A stretch of DNA of 64,000 nt. Origin: Eubacterium sp. MSJ-21. Lineage in GTDB: Bacteria > Bacillota > Clostridia > Lachnospirales > Lachnospiraceae. Where the stretch lies: assembly GCF_018918185.1 (NCBI RefSeq), contig NZ_JAHLPZ010000011.1:1-64000 (forward strand), given 5' to 3'. The notes beneath the pieces were generated by a model. That model did no database searches, was not told where the DNA came from, and worked only from the letters and a program-made list of their open reading frames with translations. Of this stretch, positions 26,927-36,348 are shown in pieces. The position numbers and the translations under genes are program-made. Position 1 is the first letter of the stretch; the number at the start of each line of letters is the position of its first letter.

Positions 26927-29263
26927 ATGGCGAAAAAGAAACATATGGATACAATTAAACCAATAGAGCTGTGTGAGGGTGTGTACCTGCAGGAGGAATT
27001 CTTTGAGAAGAAAGAAAACCGGGTACTTACCCTGCTGTTGAAAGGGTTCATTGTCTATCTTCTTTCAATGGGAAGTATTGGCTTTTATCTGACGGCATTT
27101 GACATTTCGTTTCATGTCGGACTTTGTCATGCTTTGATTTTGCTGACATCACTTGGTTGTGCGATGTTGTATTATCGTCTGATGGTGGAAAATCTTGGTT
27201 ATCTGTTCCTGTTTGTCGCCTTTGCCTTTCTGGTATTTACATTTCGTGATTATATCAACAGTGGATTTTATGCAATTGTGAATATCACTGTGGACAATGC
27301 AGCACAGTATTTCAATGTAGATATTCAGAAGTTATATCAGGAGAAAATTGGAAACCGGTATGTGACGGTTACGTTTGTGGCACTTTTTATCGGTATTGTG
27401 CTTGATATTTTATTAAATGTCTATATCTCACGACGGATGCAGTATGTGACAGCAATTGTGATTATTATGAGTTTGAACCTTATTCCGCTGTATCTGACGA
27501 TGGAACCGGATCTTTTGTATGTACTTATGATGCTTGCCGGTGTTTCGATGGCGGTTATATTTAAGGCTGGAAAACATTATAGCCCGCAGGTATCCGTCAG
27601 GCGGAGTAGTGCACGGTTTCAGGTTCAGGGGAAAAAGAAAAAAGAGGTTGCTTATGTCTATGATGTAAAGGCGATGTTTCAGGCAGGGATGTTAGCAGTT
27701 GTAACGACTGTGCTGGTAGTGGTTTTTGCGGGAGCCGTGAAACCAAAAGAATCGTTTAATCTGGGGTATACGGGTAATAAATATAAGAATTTGACAATGG
27801 CAGCTATGTCAACCCTGCTGGTCGACGGTTTTGAGGGATTGTATCATAGAACCGGCACGAACGGAGGTGTCGGTGGTGGCAAACTGGGGGATGTTTCTAC
27901 CGTTTATCTGGATAATCAAACCGATCTTGTTGTGAAGATGGCACCATATACGACGGATCGCATTTATCTGAAATCTTTTACCGGTGTCCGTTATAACCCC
28001 TATGCGAATGAATGGACACCGATGAGAGAGATCAAAACTTATGATGGCATGGATGTCGATGCAGAGGCGAGATCACTGAAAGAGCAATACGATGGGAAAT
28101 GTGAGGGCAGTGCCAAAGCAACGATGGAGATTCAATGTGTAGGTGTATATCCTCAGTTGTATCAGCCTTATTACACAGAAGACGCGGAAATGGTACGGAA
28201 TGGATATACAATTACCTATTATCCACGTGTGGCAGGCAATCGTGCTCCGGTAACACCAAAGTCGCTGGCGTATAATGATATGGATTTATATGTGCCGGAG
28301 GAGAACATGGAAGCAGTGTCGCAGGTCGCATCCGAGCTTGGAACAATCGGAACGACAGATCATGTGATCGAGGAACTGAAGAACTATTATCAGGAGAATT
28401 ATCCGTATACAGTTCGACCGGGAAAAACCCCGAAACGAAAAGATTTTGTGAATTATTTCCTGATGGAGAATAAGAAGGGATACTGTTCTTATTTTGCAAG
28501 TGCGGCAGTACTTATTTTCCGATATATGGGAATTCCTGCGAGATATGTGGAAGGGTATGCAATCGATTACGATCAGATCTTAAGTGGTGAGCTGGTCGGG
28601 GACGCAGACTATGCCGATTATTATGATGGATACTCTGAAATAGGTGAAACTGCGTATGTATGTGTAAATGTAACAGATGCAGATGCACATGCATGGGTGG
28701 AAGTGTATGATCCTGTGATTGGCTGGTATCCGGTGGATGTGACACCTTCATCGACAGAAACGGAAGATGTCACGAATTTCTGGGATGAGTTTGCTGATTT
28801 TATGGATGGCGGCGAAGAACAGGGTGATGTGACCACGCAGCAGACAAATGCATTTACGATATCTGATTCTGTGCTTCGTGCGGTTTTATATGGCTTGATC
28901 ATAATAGTGGCAGGCGTTGTTGTATTTTTGTTCGGTCGCCGGTTTTTTCTGTGGCTGTTATTTTGTATCCGGTTTGTAAAAGCTTCTTATAATGATAAAC
29001 TGATTTTGTTTTACAGCCGGATGGTTCAATGGTACGGGAAGCGGCACGCAGAATTTATGATATGTAAAAATTATGAGGATCAGATAAAGTATATCATTGC
29101 TCATATGGAACGAGAGCAGGCAAGGGAGGAGCTTGAATCGCAAGCAGGGCAGATAATTGAAATTTTAAATATTGCTGGATTTTCGAATCAGTCTGTAGAC
29201 GAATCTGTCTATAAAAAGACGCAAGGATATCTGAAGAAGCTATGGCGGGCAAACAGAAAATAG
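26927..29263 (+). CDS. Membrane-anchored transglutaminase-like protein
   Basis: 778 aa. About six N-terminal TMs (~40-200) plus one near 265, a large extracellular part with a transglutaminase-like core (~470-625) and a C-terminal TM (~645-670) followed by a cytosolic helical tail. The catalytic triad is intact: Cys in 'KGYCSYFASAA' (~519), His in 'DADAHAWVEVY' (~587) and Asp in 'YPVDVTPS' (~602). This is the usual third partner of MoxR and DUF58. It may act on cell-surface peptides, but that is not shown here. Confidence 0.88.
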   Translation: MAKKKHMDTIKPIELCEGVYLQEEFFEKKENRVLTLLLKGFIVYLLSMGSIGFYLTAFDISFHVGLCHALILLTSLGCAMLYYRLMVENLGYLFLFVAFAFLVFTFRDYINSGFYAIVNITVDNAAQYFNVDIQKLYQEKIGNRYVTVTFVALFIGIVLDILLNVYISRRMQYVTAIVIIMSLNLIPLYLTMEPDLLYVLMMLAGVSMAVIFKAGKHYSPQVSVRRSSARFQVQGKKKKEVAYVYDVKAMFQAGMLAVVTTVLVVVFAGAVKPKESFNLGYTGNKYKNLTMAAMSTLLVDGFEGLYHRTGTNGGVGGGKLGDVSTVYLDNQTDLVVKMAPYTTDRIYLKSFTGVRYNPYANEWTPMREIKTYDGMDVDAEARSLKEQYDGKCEGSAKATMEIQCVGVYPQLYQPYYTEDAEMVRNGYTITYYPRVAGNRAPVTPKSLAYNDMDLYVPEENMEAVSQVASELGTIGTTDHVIEELKNYYQENYPYTVRPGKTPKRKDFVNYFLMENKKGYCSYFASAAVLIFRYMGIPARYVEGYAIDYDQILSGELVGDADYADYYDGYSEIGETAYVCVNVTDADAHAWVEVYDPVIGWYPVDVTPSSTETEDVTNFWDEFADFMDGGEEQGDVTTQQTNAFTISDSVLRAVLYGLIIIVAGVVVFLFGRRFFLWLLFCIRFVKASYNDKLILFYSRMVQWYGKRHAEFMICKNYEDQIKYIIAHMEREQAREELESQAGQIIEILNIAGFSNQSVDESVYKKTQGYLKKLWRANRK

Positions 29264-29290
29264 GCGTGCATGTAATTGCGCGTCTTTTTT
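29263..29290 (+). terminator. Rho-independent terminator of the MoxR operon
   Basis: GGCGTGCA (29263-29270) pairs with TGCGCGTC (29277-29284) with two G-T pairs, then six T (29285-29290). It begins at the last base of the transglutaminase stop codon. Confidence 0.8.
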
Positions 29291-29331
29291 CTGCATTTTT
29301 CTATTTTTTTCCAAATTTATTTGAAAACCTA

Positions 29332-29360
29332 TTGACTTTGTAGGAATTGAGTAGTAATAT
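29332..29360 (+). promoter_or_regulatory. Promoter of the sulfur-assimilation operon
   Basis: TTGACT (29332-29337), exactly 17-nt spacer, TAATAT (29355-29360). It lies ~92 bp upstream of cysK and just before a palindromic operator candidate. It is the only clear promoter seen before the long run of co-oriented sulfur genes. Confidence 0.75.
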
Positions 29361-29380
29361 CTTCTCAATGAATACATACT

Positions 29381-29399
29381 ATTCCTATTAAATAGGTAT
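29381..29399. promoter_or_regulatory. Palindromic operator candidate upstream of cysK
   Basis: ATTCCTATT-A-AATAGGTAT: a 9-1-9 inverted repeat with one mismatched pair, centred ~30 bp downstream of the -10. The core CCTATT/AATAGG is perfect. Its shape resembles sites of Rrf2-family regulators such as CymR that repress cysteine genes, an inference from general form. A CCTATT also overlaps the -35 region. Confidence 0.5.
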
Positions 29400-29451
29400 G
29401 AAATGTAGGAAATAGAAACATATAAATGAAAAAGAAAAGGAGAAAACAAAG

Positions 29452-30378
29452 ATGAAGATTGTAAAACAGTTAACTGAATTGATTGGAAATACACCGCTTC
29501 TCGAGCTTACAAATTACGAGAAGGAGCAGGAATTAAAGGCAAAGATCGTAGTCAAGCTTGAGTACTTCAACCCACTTGGAAGTGTGAAGGATCGTGTCGC
29601 AAATGCGATGATCGAGCAGGGAATCAAGGATGGCAAGATCAATCAGGATACGATCATCATTGAGCCGACAAGCGGTAACACCGGAATCGGTCTTGCATTT
29701 GTATGTGCGGCAAAGGGACTGCATCTGATCCTGACAATGCCGGATACGATGAGCGTGGAGCGTCGGAAGATCGTAGGTGCACTTGGCGCAGAAATCGTCC
29801 TGACACCTGGACGCGATGGCATGAAGGGCGCAATCGCCAAGGCAGAGAGTCTGAAGGAGGAATATGGAAATGCATTTATTCCACAGCAGTTTGAGAATGC
29901 TGCAAATCCAGCCATCCATAAGGCAACGACAGCACAGGAGATCTGGAATGATACAGACGGACAGGTCGACATCTTCGTATCGGCTGTAGGTACAGGCGGA
30001 ACCGTAACAGGAACCGGACTTGGGCTGAAAGAGAAAAATCCGGATGTGAAGGTTGTTGCGGTAGAGCCTGCAAGCTCTCCGGTTCTTTCCGGAGGAAAGC
30101 CGGGACCACATAAGATTCAGGGAATCGGCGCCGGATTCGTGCCGGATGTGCTTCGCATGGATATCTTAGATGAGATCATCCCGGTAGAAAACGATGCAGC
30201 ATTTGAGACATCCAGAGATGTGGCAAGAACGGATGGCGTACTCGTCGGTATTTCTTCCGGAGCTGCACTTTCCGCTGCGACAGAGCTTGCAAAACGTCCG
30301 GAGAACGAGGGCAAGATGATTGTTGTATTGCTTCCGGATACCGGAGAGAGATATTTATCGACTTCTCTGTTTGTATAA
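29452..30378 (+). CDS. cysK: Cysteine synthase A (O-acetylserine sulfhydrylase)
   Basis: 308 aa, PLP-dependent; makes cysteine from O-acetylserine and sulfide. '[15 protein letters not shown]' carries the PLP lysine near residue 43; '[12 protein letters not shown]' binds substrate carboxylate; '[11 protein letters not shown]' binds the PLP phosphate. The C-terminal '[11 protein letters not shown]' is the CysK form. GGAG lies ~8 nt before the ATG. First gene of the sulfate cluster; the binding-protein gene follows after 11 nt. Confidence 0.96.
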   Translation: MKIVKQLTELIGNTPLLELTNYEKEQELKAKIVVKLEYFNPLGSVKDRVANAMIEQGIKDGKINQDTIIIEPTSGNTGIGLAFVCAAKGLHLILTMPDTMSVERRKIVGALGAEIVLTPGRDGMKGAIAKAESLKEEYGNAFIPQQFENAANPAIHKATTAQEIWNDTDGQVDIFVSAVGTGGTVTGTGLGLKEKNPDVKVVAVEPASSPVLSGGKPGPHKIQGIGAGFVPDVLRMDILDEIIPVENDAAFETSRDVARTDGVLVGISSGAALSAATELAKRPENEGKMIVVLLPDTGERYLSTSLFV

Positions 30379-30389
30379 AAAGGAAAACT

Positions 30390-31391
30390 ATGAAAAAAAA
30401 GATAATTCCCGTTCTGCTTGCATTTGCGCTCCTTATTACCGGATGCGGGAAGCAGGCGGATGGGACAATCCAAATTACAAATGTATCGTATGATCCGACA
30501 CGGGAATTTTACGAAGCATATAATCAGATGTTCGAGGAACATTATCAGGATACATATGGCGAGAAGGTGGAGGTTATCCAGTCACATGGCGGTTCCGGGG
30601 CACAGGCACGATCTGTGGTGGAGGGCTGTAATGCGGATGTCGTAACGCTCGCACTCGAACATGATATTACACTGATTCAGAATACCGGTCTGCTTGATGC
30701 GGGATGGAAGGCTGAGTTTGCCGATGATTCATCCCCATATACATCGACGATTGTATTTCTTGTAAGAAAGGGAAATCCGAAGCAGATTCAGGATTGGGAT
30801 GATCTGATCCGCGAGGATGTGGAGGTTATTACACCGGATCCGAAAAGCAGTGGTGGCGCCTGTTGGAATTTTTTAGCCGCTTTAAGCTATGCGAAGACGG
30901 TATATAAGGAAGAATCCGGGCAGGAGGATTTCATGCGGAAGTTATACAGCCGGGTTTCTGTGATGGATTCCGGTGCCAGAGGCGCTACAACGACCTTTGT
31001 AGAGAACAAAAAGGGCGATGTGCTTGTGGCATGGGAGAATGAGGCAATCACAATCCAGAATTCTTATGCCGGTGAATATGAGATTATCAATCCTTCCGTC
31101 AGTATACTGGCACAGCCGAGTGTGGCAATCGTTGATGATAACGCGGATGCCAATGGTACGCAGGAAGTAAGCAGGCAGTATCTTGAATATCTGTACAGTG
31201 ATGAGGCACAACGGTTGATCGGAACCTATGGATATCGTCCGGCCGATGCAGAAATCCTGAAGGAATATGCAGATGAATTTGATCTGACTATCGATCTGTG
31301 GAGTATCGATGATTTTGGTGGATGGGACAACGCCTATGAAACGTATTTCGATGATGGTGCATTGTTCGATCAGATCTATAACCATTCGTAG
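30390..31391 (+). CDS. sbp: Sulfate ABC transporter substrate-binding lipoprotein
   Basis: 333 aa. A lipoprotein signal peptide with lipobox LITGC places the mature N-terminus at Cys 20, anchored on the outer face of the membrane. 'NVSYDPTREFYEAYNQ' and 'QSHGGSGAQARSVVEG' are the Sbp/CysP sulfate-pocket motifs; 'GGACWNFLAAL' follows. Thiosulfate binding is also possible for this family. Followed by CysT, CysW and CysA-type genes. Confidence 0.94.
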   Translation: MKKKIIPVLLAFALLITGCGKQADGTIQITNVSYDPTREFYEAYNQMFEEHYQDTYGEKVEVIQSHGGSGAQARSVVEGCNADVVTLALEHDITLIQNTGLLDAGWKAEFADDSSPYTSTIVFLVRKGNPKQIQDWDDLIREDVEVITPDPKSSGGACWNFLAALSYAKTVYKEESGQEDFMRKLYSRVSVMDSGARGATTTFVENKKGDVLVAWENEAITIQNSYAGEYEIINPSVSILAQPSVAIVDDNADANGTQEVSRQYLEYLYSDEAQRLIGTYGYRPADAEILKEYADEFDLTIDLWSIDDFGGWDNAYETYFDDGALFDQIYNHS

Positions 31392-31410
31392 AGGAAAGAG
31401 TACAAAAGTG

Positions 31411-32247
31411 ATGAAGAAAGCAAAAAAGACGCGTGTGATTCCGGGATATCATCTGACATTTGGAATCGTAATTACATTATTATCCCTGATCGTGCTGATC
31501 CCGCTTGCATCGGTGCTTGTCTATGCACTGAAGCTTTCGCCGGGGGAGTGGTTCCGGCTTATCATGAAGGAAAATGTGAGAAATGCATTTCTGACAAGTA
31601 TCGGATGTTCCTTCCTGGCAGCTGTGATTAATACCGTGTTTGGACTGATCCTTGCGTGGACACTTGTCAAATATGAGTTTCCGGGGAAGAAGCTGTTAGA
31701 TGGATTCATCGAGCTTCCGTTTGCGCTACCGACTGCGGTTGCAGGTATCACGCTTTCAAAGCTTTTTTCGGACAGTGGATTTTACGGGAAGATATTCGCG
31801 AAGCTTGGAATCCAGATTGCTTACACGAAGACCGGACTTGTGATCGCACTGATCTTTGTCGGAATCCCGTTTGTTGTGCGGGCGGTACAGCCGGTATTAG
31901 AGAAGATGGATGGACAGTATGAGGAAGCGGCGTTCATGCTTGGCGCAAGCCGCAGGAAAACATTTCTTGCCGTGATCCTTCCGGAGTTACGACCGGCACT
32001 GTTGACCGGATTCGGGCTGGCATTCGCCAGAGGCATCGGAGAGTACGGAAGTGTCATCTACATATCGGGAAACAGCGCGAAGGATAAGACGCAGGTCATC
32101 TCGTATGTGATCATGCAGAAGCTTGGAATGATCGATTATGAGAGCGCCACAGCGATTGCACTGCTGATGTTAATTATATCGTTTGTATTGTTGCTATTTA
32201 TCAATATCGTTCAGGCGAGACAATCTGCCAGAACGAATCTGCTTTAG
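31411..32247 (+). CDS. cysT: Sulfate ABC transporter permease CysT
   Basis: 278 aa with six TMs and the binding-protein-dependent permease EAA loop 'YEEAAFMLGASRRKTFLAVILP'-type region (~165-190). 'PTAVAGITLSKLF' and 'ARGIGEYGSVIYISGN' are CysT marks. The start is ATG 31411 or the adjacent GTG 31408; GAGGAAAG lies ~10-16 nt upstream, and a longer frame from 31309 would overlap sbp. A 96-nt space with a structured repeat separates it from cysW. Confidence 0.92.
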   Translation: MKKAKKTRVIPGYHLTFGIVITLLSLIVLIPLASVLVYALKLSPGEWFRLIMKENVRNAFLTSIGCSFLAAVINTVFGLILAWTLVKYEFPGKKLLDGFIELPFALPTAVAGITLSKLFSDSGFYGKIFAKLGIQIAYTKTGLVIALIFVGIPFVVRAVQPVLEKMDGQYEEAAFMLGASRRKTFLAVILPELRPALLTGFGLAFARGIGEYGSVIYISGNSAKDKTQVISYVIMQKLGMIDYESATAIALLMLIISFVLLLFINIVQARQSARTNLL

Positions 32248-32249
32248 AG

Positions 32250-32330
32250 AGCGTCCGTGGGATGAAGTTCCATATTAGGATGACGCTGACAATCTGCCAC
32301 TGAACGGATGTGAGGGGCAATATATTATGA
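32250..32330 (+). repeat. Structured repeat element, short copy, between cysT and cysW
   Basis: AGCGTC pairs with GACGCT around an inner TGGGA/TTCCA hairpin, leaving an 'atattaggat' bulge on the 3' side. The downstream segment ends in 'gaacggatgtgagggg'. The same layout, bulge and 3' flank occur in the longer copy near 41640-41815, with different stem sequences that still pair. It lies inside a transcribed operon spacer. Confidence 0.6.
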
Positions 32331-32343
32331 GGGAGGCATCGAC

Positions 32344-33213
32344 ATGAGTGAAAATGAGAAATTAGAGCGAAGTAGACGCCGGACAAAAATTATATTAATC
32401 ACGATTACGGTACTGTTTATCGTGTTGATGCTGGTCGTGCCACTACTCTCTGTGATCGTCAATTCCCTGCGGGAGGGATTCGCATTTTACATCGAGTCGA
32501 TCTCGACGGAGTATGTGCGACACTCGCTGCTTGTGACGTTGCTTGCAACCGGTATCGCAGTTGTTGTGAATACGATATTTGGAATCTGCGCCGCATGGCT
32601 GCTCACGAAGTTTTCTTTCCGTGGCAAGCAGATTCTTGCAACGTTGATTGATATACCATTTTCAATCTCGCCGGTCATCGTAGGACTTGCCTACCTGATG
32701 ACATTCGGCAGACTCGGATGGTTCTACCCGGTGATCCGGGCGTTTAATCAGCATTTTGGAACGGATGTGAGAATTGCATTTGCGATTCCGGGCGTAGTGC
32801 TTGCTACGGTGTTTGTCACATTTCCGTTTGTCTCAAGAGAGATCATCCCGGTATTAAATGTACAGGGAAAGGATGAGGAAGAAGCCGCTGCGCTGATGGG
32901 TGCAAAGGGATTCACGATATTTCGGAAGATCACATTTCCACATATGAAATGGGGACTGATCTACGGCATCATCCTCTGTACGGCGCGGGCACTGGGAGAG
33001 TTCGGTGCGGTGAATGCGCTCTCGAAGACGCGAGGCGAGACATTCACCCTGCCGCTTGAAATCGATGCCCTGTATATGTCGGGGACGAAGACCTCAATCA
33101 CCGCGGCATTTGCGGTATCTTCGATTCTTGTGATTTTAGCGATCATCTTACTGATTGCAAGAAATATTATCGAGCATAGAGGAAAAGAGAAGGAGCCGAA
33201 AGGAACAAGGTAG
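32344..33213 (+). CDS. cysW: Sulfate ABC transporter permease CysW
   Basis: 289 aa, six TMs. The EAA loop is 'DEEEAAALMGAKGFTIFRKI' near residue 177; 'ARALGEFGAVNALS' is a CysW mark. It pairs with CysT in the membrane and is driven by CysA. GGGAGG precedes the ATG by ~9 nt; the ATPase gene starts 5 nt after the stop. Confidence 0.93.
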   Translation: MSENEKLERSRRRTKIILITITVLFIVLMLVVPLLSVIVNSLREGFAFYIESISTEYVRHSLLVTLLATGIAVVVNTIFGICAAWLLTKFSFRGKQILATLIDIPFSISPVIVGLAYLMTFGRLGWFYPVIRAFNQHFGTDVRIAFAIPGVVLATVFVTFPFVSREIIPVLNVQGKDEEEAAALMGAKGFTIFRKITFPHMKWGLIYGIILCTARALGEFGAVNALSKTRGETFTLPLEIDALYMSGTKTSITAAFAVSSILVILAIILLIARNIIEHRGKEKEPKGTR

Positions 33214-33218
33214 AGACT

Positions 33219-34280
33219 ATGTATGTGGAAATGAAAAATATCTATAAAAAATATGGTGATTTCCTTGCATCGGACAACGTGAGCTTCGGCGTCGAGAAAG
33301 GAAAGCTGGTCGCTCTGCTTGGACCATCCGGAAGCGGAAAGACAACACTTCTCCGGATGATCGCAGGACTGGAGAATCCAAACGAAGGAGACATATTTAT
33401 TGATGGCAAGCGCGTCAATGATATCCCGGCGTCAAAACGTGGAATCGGATTCGTATTTCAGAGCTACGCACTGTTCCGGTATATGACGGTGTATGAGAAT
33501 GTCGCATTTGGATTGGAGCTTCAGAAGATGCCGAAGAAACAGATCAAGGAACGTGTGACCGAGCTGTTATCGCTGACCGGACTTTCCGGCATGGAGAAGC
33601 GGTATCCGAATCAGTTATCCGGTGGACAGCGGCAGCGTGTGGCATTCGCCAGAGCGTTAGCTCCGAATCCGCAGGTACTGCTGTTGGACGAACCATTTGC
33701 AGCGATTGACGCGAAGGTGCGGACCGAGCTTCGGACATGGTTAAAAGAGATGGTCACAAAGCTTGGTATCACAAGTATCTTCGTCACGCACGATCAGGAT
33801 GAGGCGGTCGAGGTTGCGGATGAGATTATCATCACGAACCACGGCGTGGTCGAGCAGATGGGAACACCGCTTGCAATCTACAAATCTCCGGATACCCCGT
33901 TTGTGGCACAGTTTATCGGACGGTCGTCGGTGGTGGAAGATTACGACCGGCTGAAAGGATTTGAACGAATCCCACATGCAGACAAGGCGGTGATCCGGCC
34001 GGAATTCGTGAAGATCTCGAAAAGCGGAAAGCTTGACCGGTATATCAGTGCTGCCGAGCTTGGAACGGTCAAGGAAGTGATCTTCAAAGGAAACCGCATG
34101 GATGTCGTTGTCGATATCAACGGAATTGAGTTAACCGGCGAGCGGTCGCTCGAAAAAGATCTTGTATCGGTCGGAGAGACGGTACATGTGCTGATCTACC
34201 GGTTATATGTATTTGATGAAGAAAAGACGTATTTGTTAGAGAATAAAGAGATGCAGGAGCAGGATGTATTCTACATCTAG
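33219..34280 (+). CDS. cysA: Sulfate ABC transporter ATP-binding protein CysA
   Basis: 353 aa. Walker A GPSGSGKTT, signature LSGGQRQRVAFARALA, Walker B LLLDEPFAAID, H-loop 'FVTHDQDEA'. The C-terminal third (~235-350) is the TOBE-like regulatory domain typical of CysA. Its last base is shared with an in-frame upstream ATG of the AprA frame, but the likely AprA start is 34310. Confidence 0.94.
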   Translation: MYVEMKNIYKKYGDFLASDNVSFGVEKGKLVALLGPSGSGKTTLLRMIAGLENPNEGDIFIDGKRVNDIPASKRGIGFVFQSYALFRYMTVYENVAFGLELQKMPKKQIKERVTELLSLTGLSGMEKRYPNQLSGGQRQRVAFARALAPNPQVLLLDEPFAAIDAKVRTELRTWLKEMVTKLGITSIFVTHDQDEAVEVADEIIITNHGVVEQMGTPLAIYKSPDTPFVAQFIGRSSVVEDYDRLKGFERIPHADKAVIRPEFVKISKSGKLDRYISAAELGTVKEVIFKGNRMDVVVDINGIELTGERSLEKDLVSVGETVHVLIYRLYVFDEEKTYLLENKEMQEQDVFYI

Positions 34281-34309
34281 TGCAAAGGAAAACTGGAAGG
34301 GAGTCGCTT

Positions 34310-36028
34310 ATGAATATCGAGAACAAAGAGATTCTTCATACGGACGTGCTGATCATCGGTGGCGGAACCGCCGGATGCTATGCGGCACTTACCGTAAGGG
34401 AGAATTCCGATTACAAGATCATCATAGCGGAAAAGGCGAACATCAAGAGGAGCGGTTGCTTAGCTGCCGGTGTCAATGCAATCAATGCTTATATCGTGAA
34501 GGGCAGAAAGCCGGAAGATTATGTGGACTACGCGAAGAAGGACGTGGACAATATCGTGCGGGAGGATCTGCTTCTCACAATGTCCGAGGGCTTGAACCGT
34601 GTGACAGCGAAGATGGAACAGCTTGGGCTGGTCATCTTAAAGGATGAGAATGGAGAGTATGTCGCCAGAGGCAACCGGAACATCAAGATCAACGGAGAGA
34701 ATATGAAACCGCTTCTCGCGTCGGCGGTGGAAGCACTTCCGGATGTCACGATCTTAAACCGGGTGAATATCACCGATTATCTGATCGAAGATAATGAGAT
34801 CAAGGGTGCAATCGGTTTTTCCATCGAGGAACAGAAAGTCTATGTGATCCGGGCGAAGAAAGTGCTTTGTGCAACCGGAGGTGCGGCTGGTCTGTACCGA
34901 CCGAACAATCCGGGCTTTTCGAGACATAAGATGTGGTATCCGCCATTTAATACCGGAGCGGGATTCGCAATGGGGATCCTCGGCGGTGCCGAGATGACAA
35001 CGTTCGAGATGCGGTTTATCGCCCTTCGTTGTAAGGATACGATCGCACCAACCGGAACGATCGCCCAGGGCGTTGGCGCGAAACAGGTAAATTCCCTTGG
35101 CGAGGTCTATGAGACAAAATACGGACTGACAACTTCCGAGCGTGTGTATGGCACGGTGATGGAGAACTTACAGGGCAGAGGTCCTTGCTATCTCCGTACG
35201 GAAGGAATCTCCGAGGAACAGAACGAATCACTGAAAAAGGCGTATCTGAACATGGCGCCGAGCCAGACATTGAAATGGCTCGAATCCGGCAGGAAGCCGA
35301 GTGAGCAGAATGTCGAGATCGAAGGAACCGAGCCGTATATCGTAGGCGGACATACCGCGAGTGGCTACTGGGTGGACACGAATCGTCAGACGACGATCTC
35401 CGGATTATATGCAGCCGGGGATGTGGCAGGTGGCTGTCCACAGAAATATGTGACAGGCGCGATGGTCGAGGGCGAGATCGCGGCGAAGCATATCGTGCAG
35501 ATGCTTGATGCGCAGGCGGCTACATTGGATGAGAGATTTGCAGATGTGGCACTCGATGCAGAGCTTCAGACGGTTGTGGATGATAAGATCACCGAATACC
35601 GCCATTACCTGAACAATCCATCCGGGATGTTTACAACAGAGGCACTTGAGGAAGCAATGCAGAAGGTCATGGATAATTACGCAGGCGGAATCTCCACCCA
35701 TTACCAGTTCAACGCGAAGCAGTTAGAGCTGGCAAAGCAGAAGATCAAGCAGCTGCAGGAGCTTTTATCCGATGTGAAGGCGGACGACATGCACGAGCTG
35801 ATGTTTGTCTATGAACTGCGGGAGCGATTGGTTGTATGCTTATCCGTAATCGCGCATCTTGAGGCAAGAAAAGAGACACGCTGGCACAGCTTCGCAGAGA
35901 ATCTGGATTATCCGGAGAAGAGCGATGCGTGGTTAAAATATGTAAACTCCAGATACGAGGACGGCGAGATTAAAATTATCTTCCGGGATCTCGTGGGAAG
36001 GGAGGACGTCTATGAGCATCTTCATTGA
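34310..36028 (+). CDS. aprA: Adenylylsulfate reductase alpha-like flavoprotein (AprA)
   Basis: 572 aa FAD enzyme of the fumarate reductase/AprA family. 'DVLIIGGGTAGCYAALTVRE' is the FAD fold at the N-terminus; 'KRSGCLAAGVNAINAY' and 'GGHTASGYWVDTNRQT...GLYAAGDVAGG' are AprA-like. With AprB it reduces adenosine phosphosulfate (from CysDN) to sulfite and AMP. Here it replaces the CysH reductase in an assimilatory setting. GGGAG is ~7 nt before ATG 34310. Overlaps the aprB-like gene by 17 nt. A related flavoprotein function cannot be fully excluded, but context is strong. Confidence 0.88.
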   Translation: MNIENKEILHTDVLIIGGGTAGCYAALTVRENSDYKIIIAEKANIKRSGCLAAGVNAINAYIVKGRKPEDYVDYAKKDVDNIVREDLLLTMSEGLNRVTAKMEQLGLVILKDENGEYVARGNRNIKINGENMKPLLASAVEALPDVTILNRVNITDYLIEDNEIKGAIGFSIEEQKVYVIRAKKVLCATGGAAGLYRPNNPGFSRHKMWYPPFNTGAGFAMGILGGAEMTTFEMRFIALRCKDTIAPTGTIAQGVGAKQVNSLGEVYETKYGLTTSERVYGTVMENLQGRGPCYLRTEGISEEQNESLKKAYLNMAPSQTLKWLESGRKPSEQNVEIEGTEPYIVGGHTASGYWVDTNRQTTISGLYAAGDVAGGCPQKYVTGAMVEGEIAAKHIVQMLDAQAATLDERFADVALDAELQTVVDDKITEYRHYLNNPSGMFTTEALEEAMQKVMDNYAGGISTHYQFNAKQLELAKQKIKQLQELLSDVKADDMHELMFVYELRERLVVCLSVIAHLEARKETRWHSFAENLDYPEKSDAWLKYVNSRYEDGEIKIIFRDLVGREDVYEHLH

Positions 36029-36326
36029 TAAAGAAAAATGTAAGAAATGTGGCAAATGTGCAGCCGTCTGTCCGGGCAGCCTGATCGGTAAGAATCCGGA
36101 TGGAACCGCATGCATGCGCTACCCGAAAGACTGCTGGGGCTGTTCTTCGTGCATTAAGGAATGCAAGTTCGGTGCGATCGCCTTATACCTTGGCGCAGAC
36201 ATCGGCGGCATGGGAAGTAAGATGACCGTGAATGCAGAGGATGGCAAGCTTTATTGGAATATCGAGAAACGGGATGGCACGACCGAACAGGTTGTGATCA
36301 ACCAGAAAGAATCGAACAAGTATTAG
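36012..36326 (+). CDS. aprB: Adenylylsulfate reductase beta-like ferredoxin (AprB)
   Basis: 104 aa with two [4Fe-4S] motifs: '[13 protein letters not shown]' and '[16 protein letters not shown]', followed by a beta-rich tail ('[19 protein letters not shown]'), shorter than the AprB of sulfate reducers. It would pass electrons to the FAD of AprA. The start lies inside the aprA 3' end, so the two are translationally coupled. Confidence 0.87.
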   Translation: MSIFIDKEKCKKCGKCAAVCPGSLIGKNPDGTACMRYPKDCWGCSSCIKECKFGAIALYLGADIGGMGSKMTVNAEDGKLYWNIEKRDGTTEQVVINQKESNKY

Positions 36327-36348
36327 ATCGAAAGGAAGGTACAAGAGG

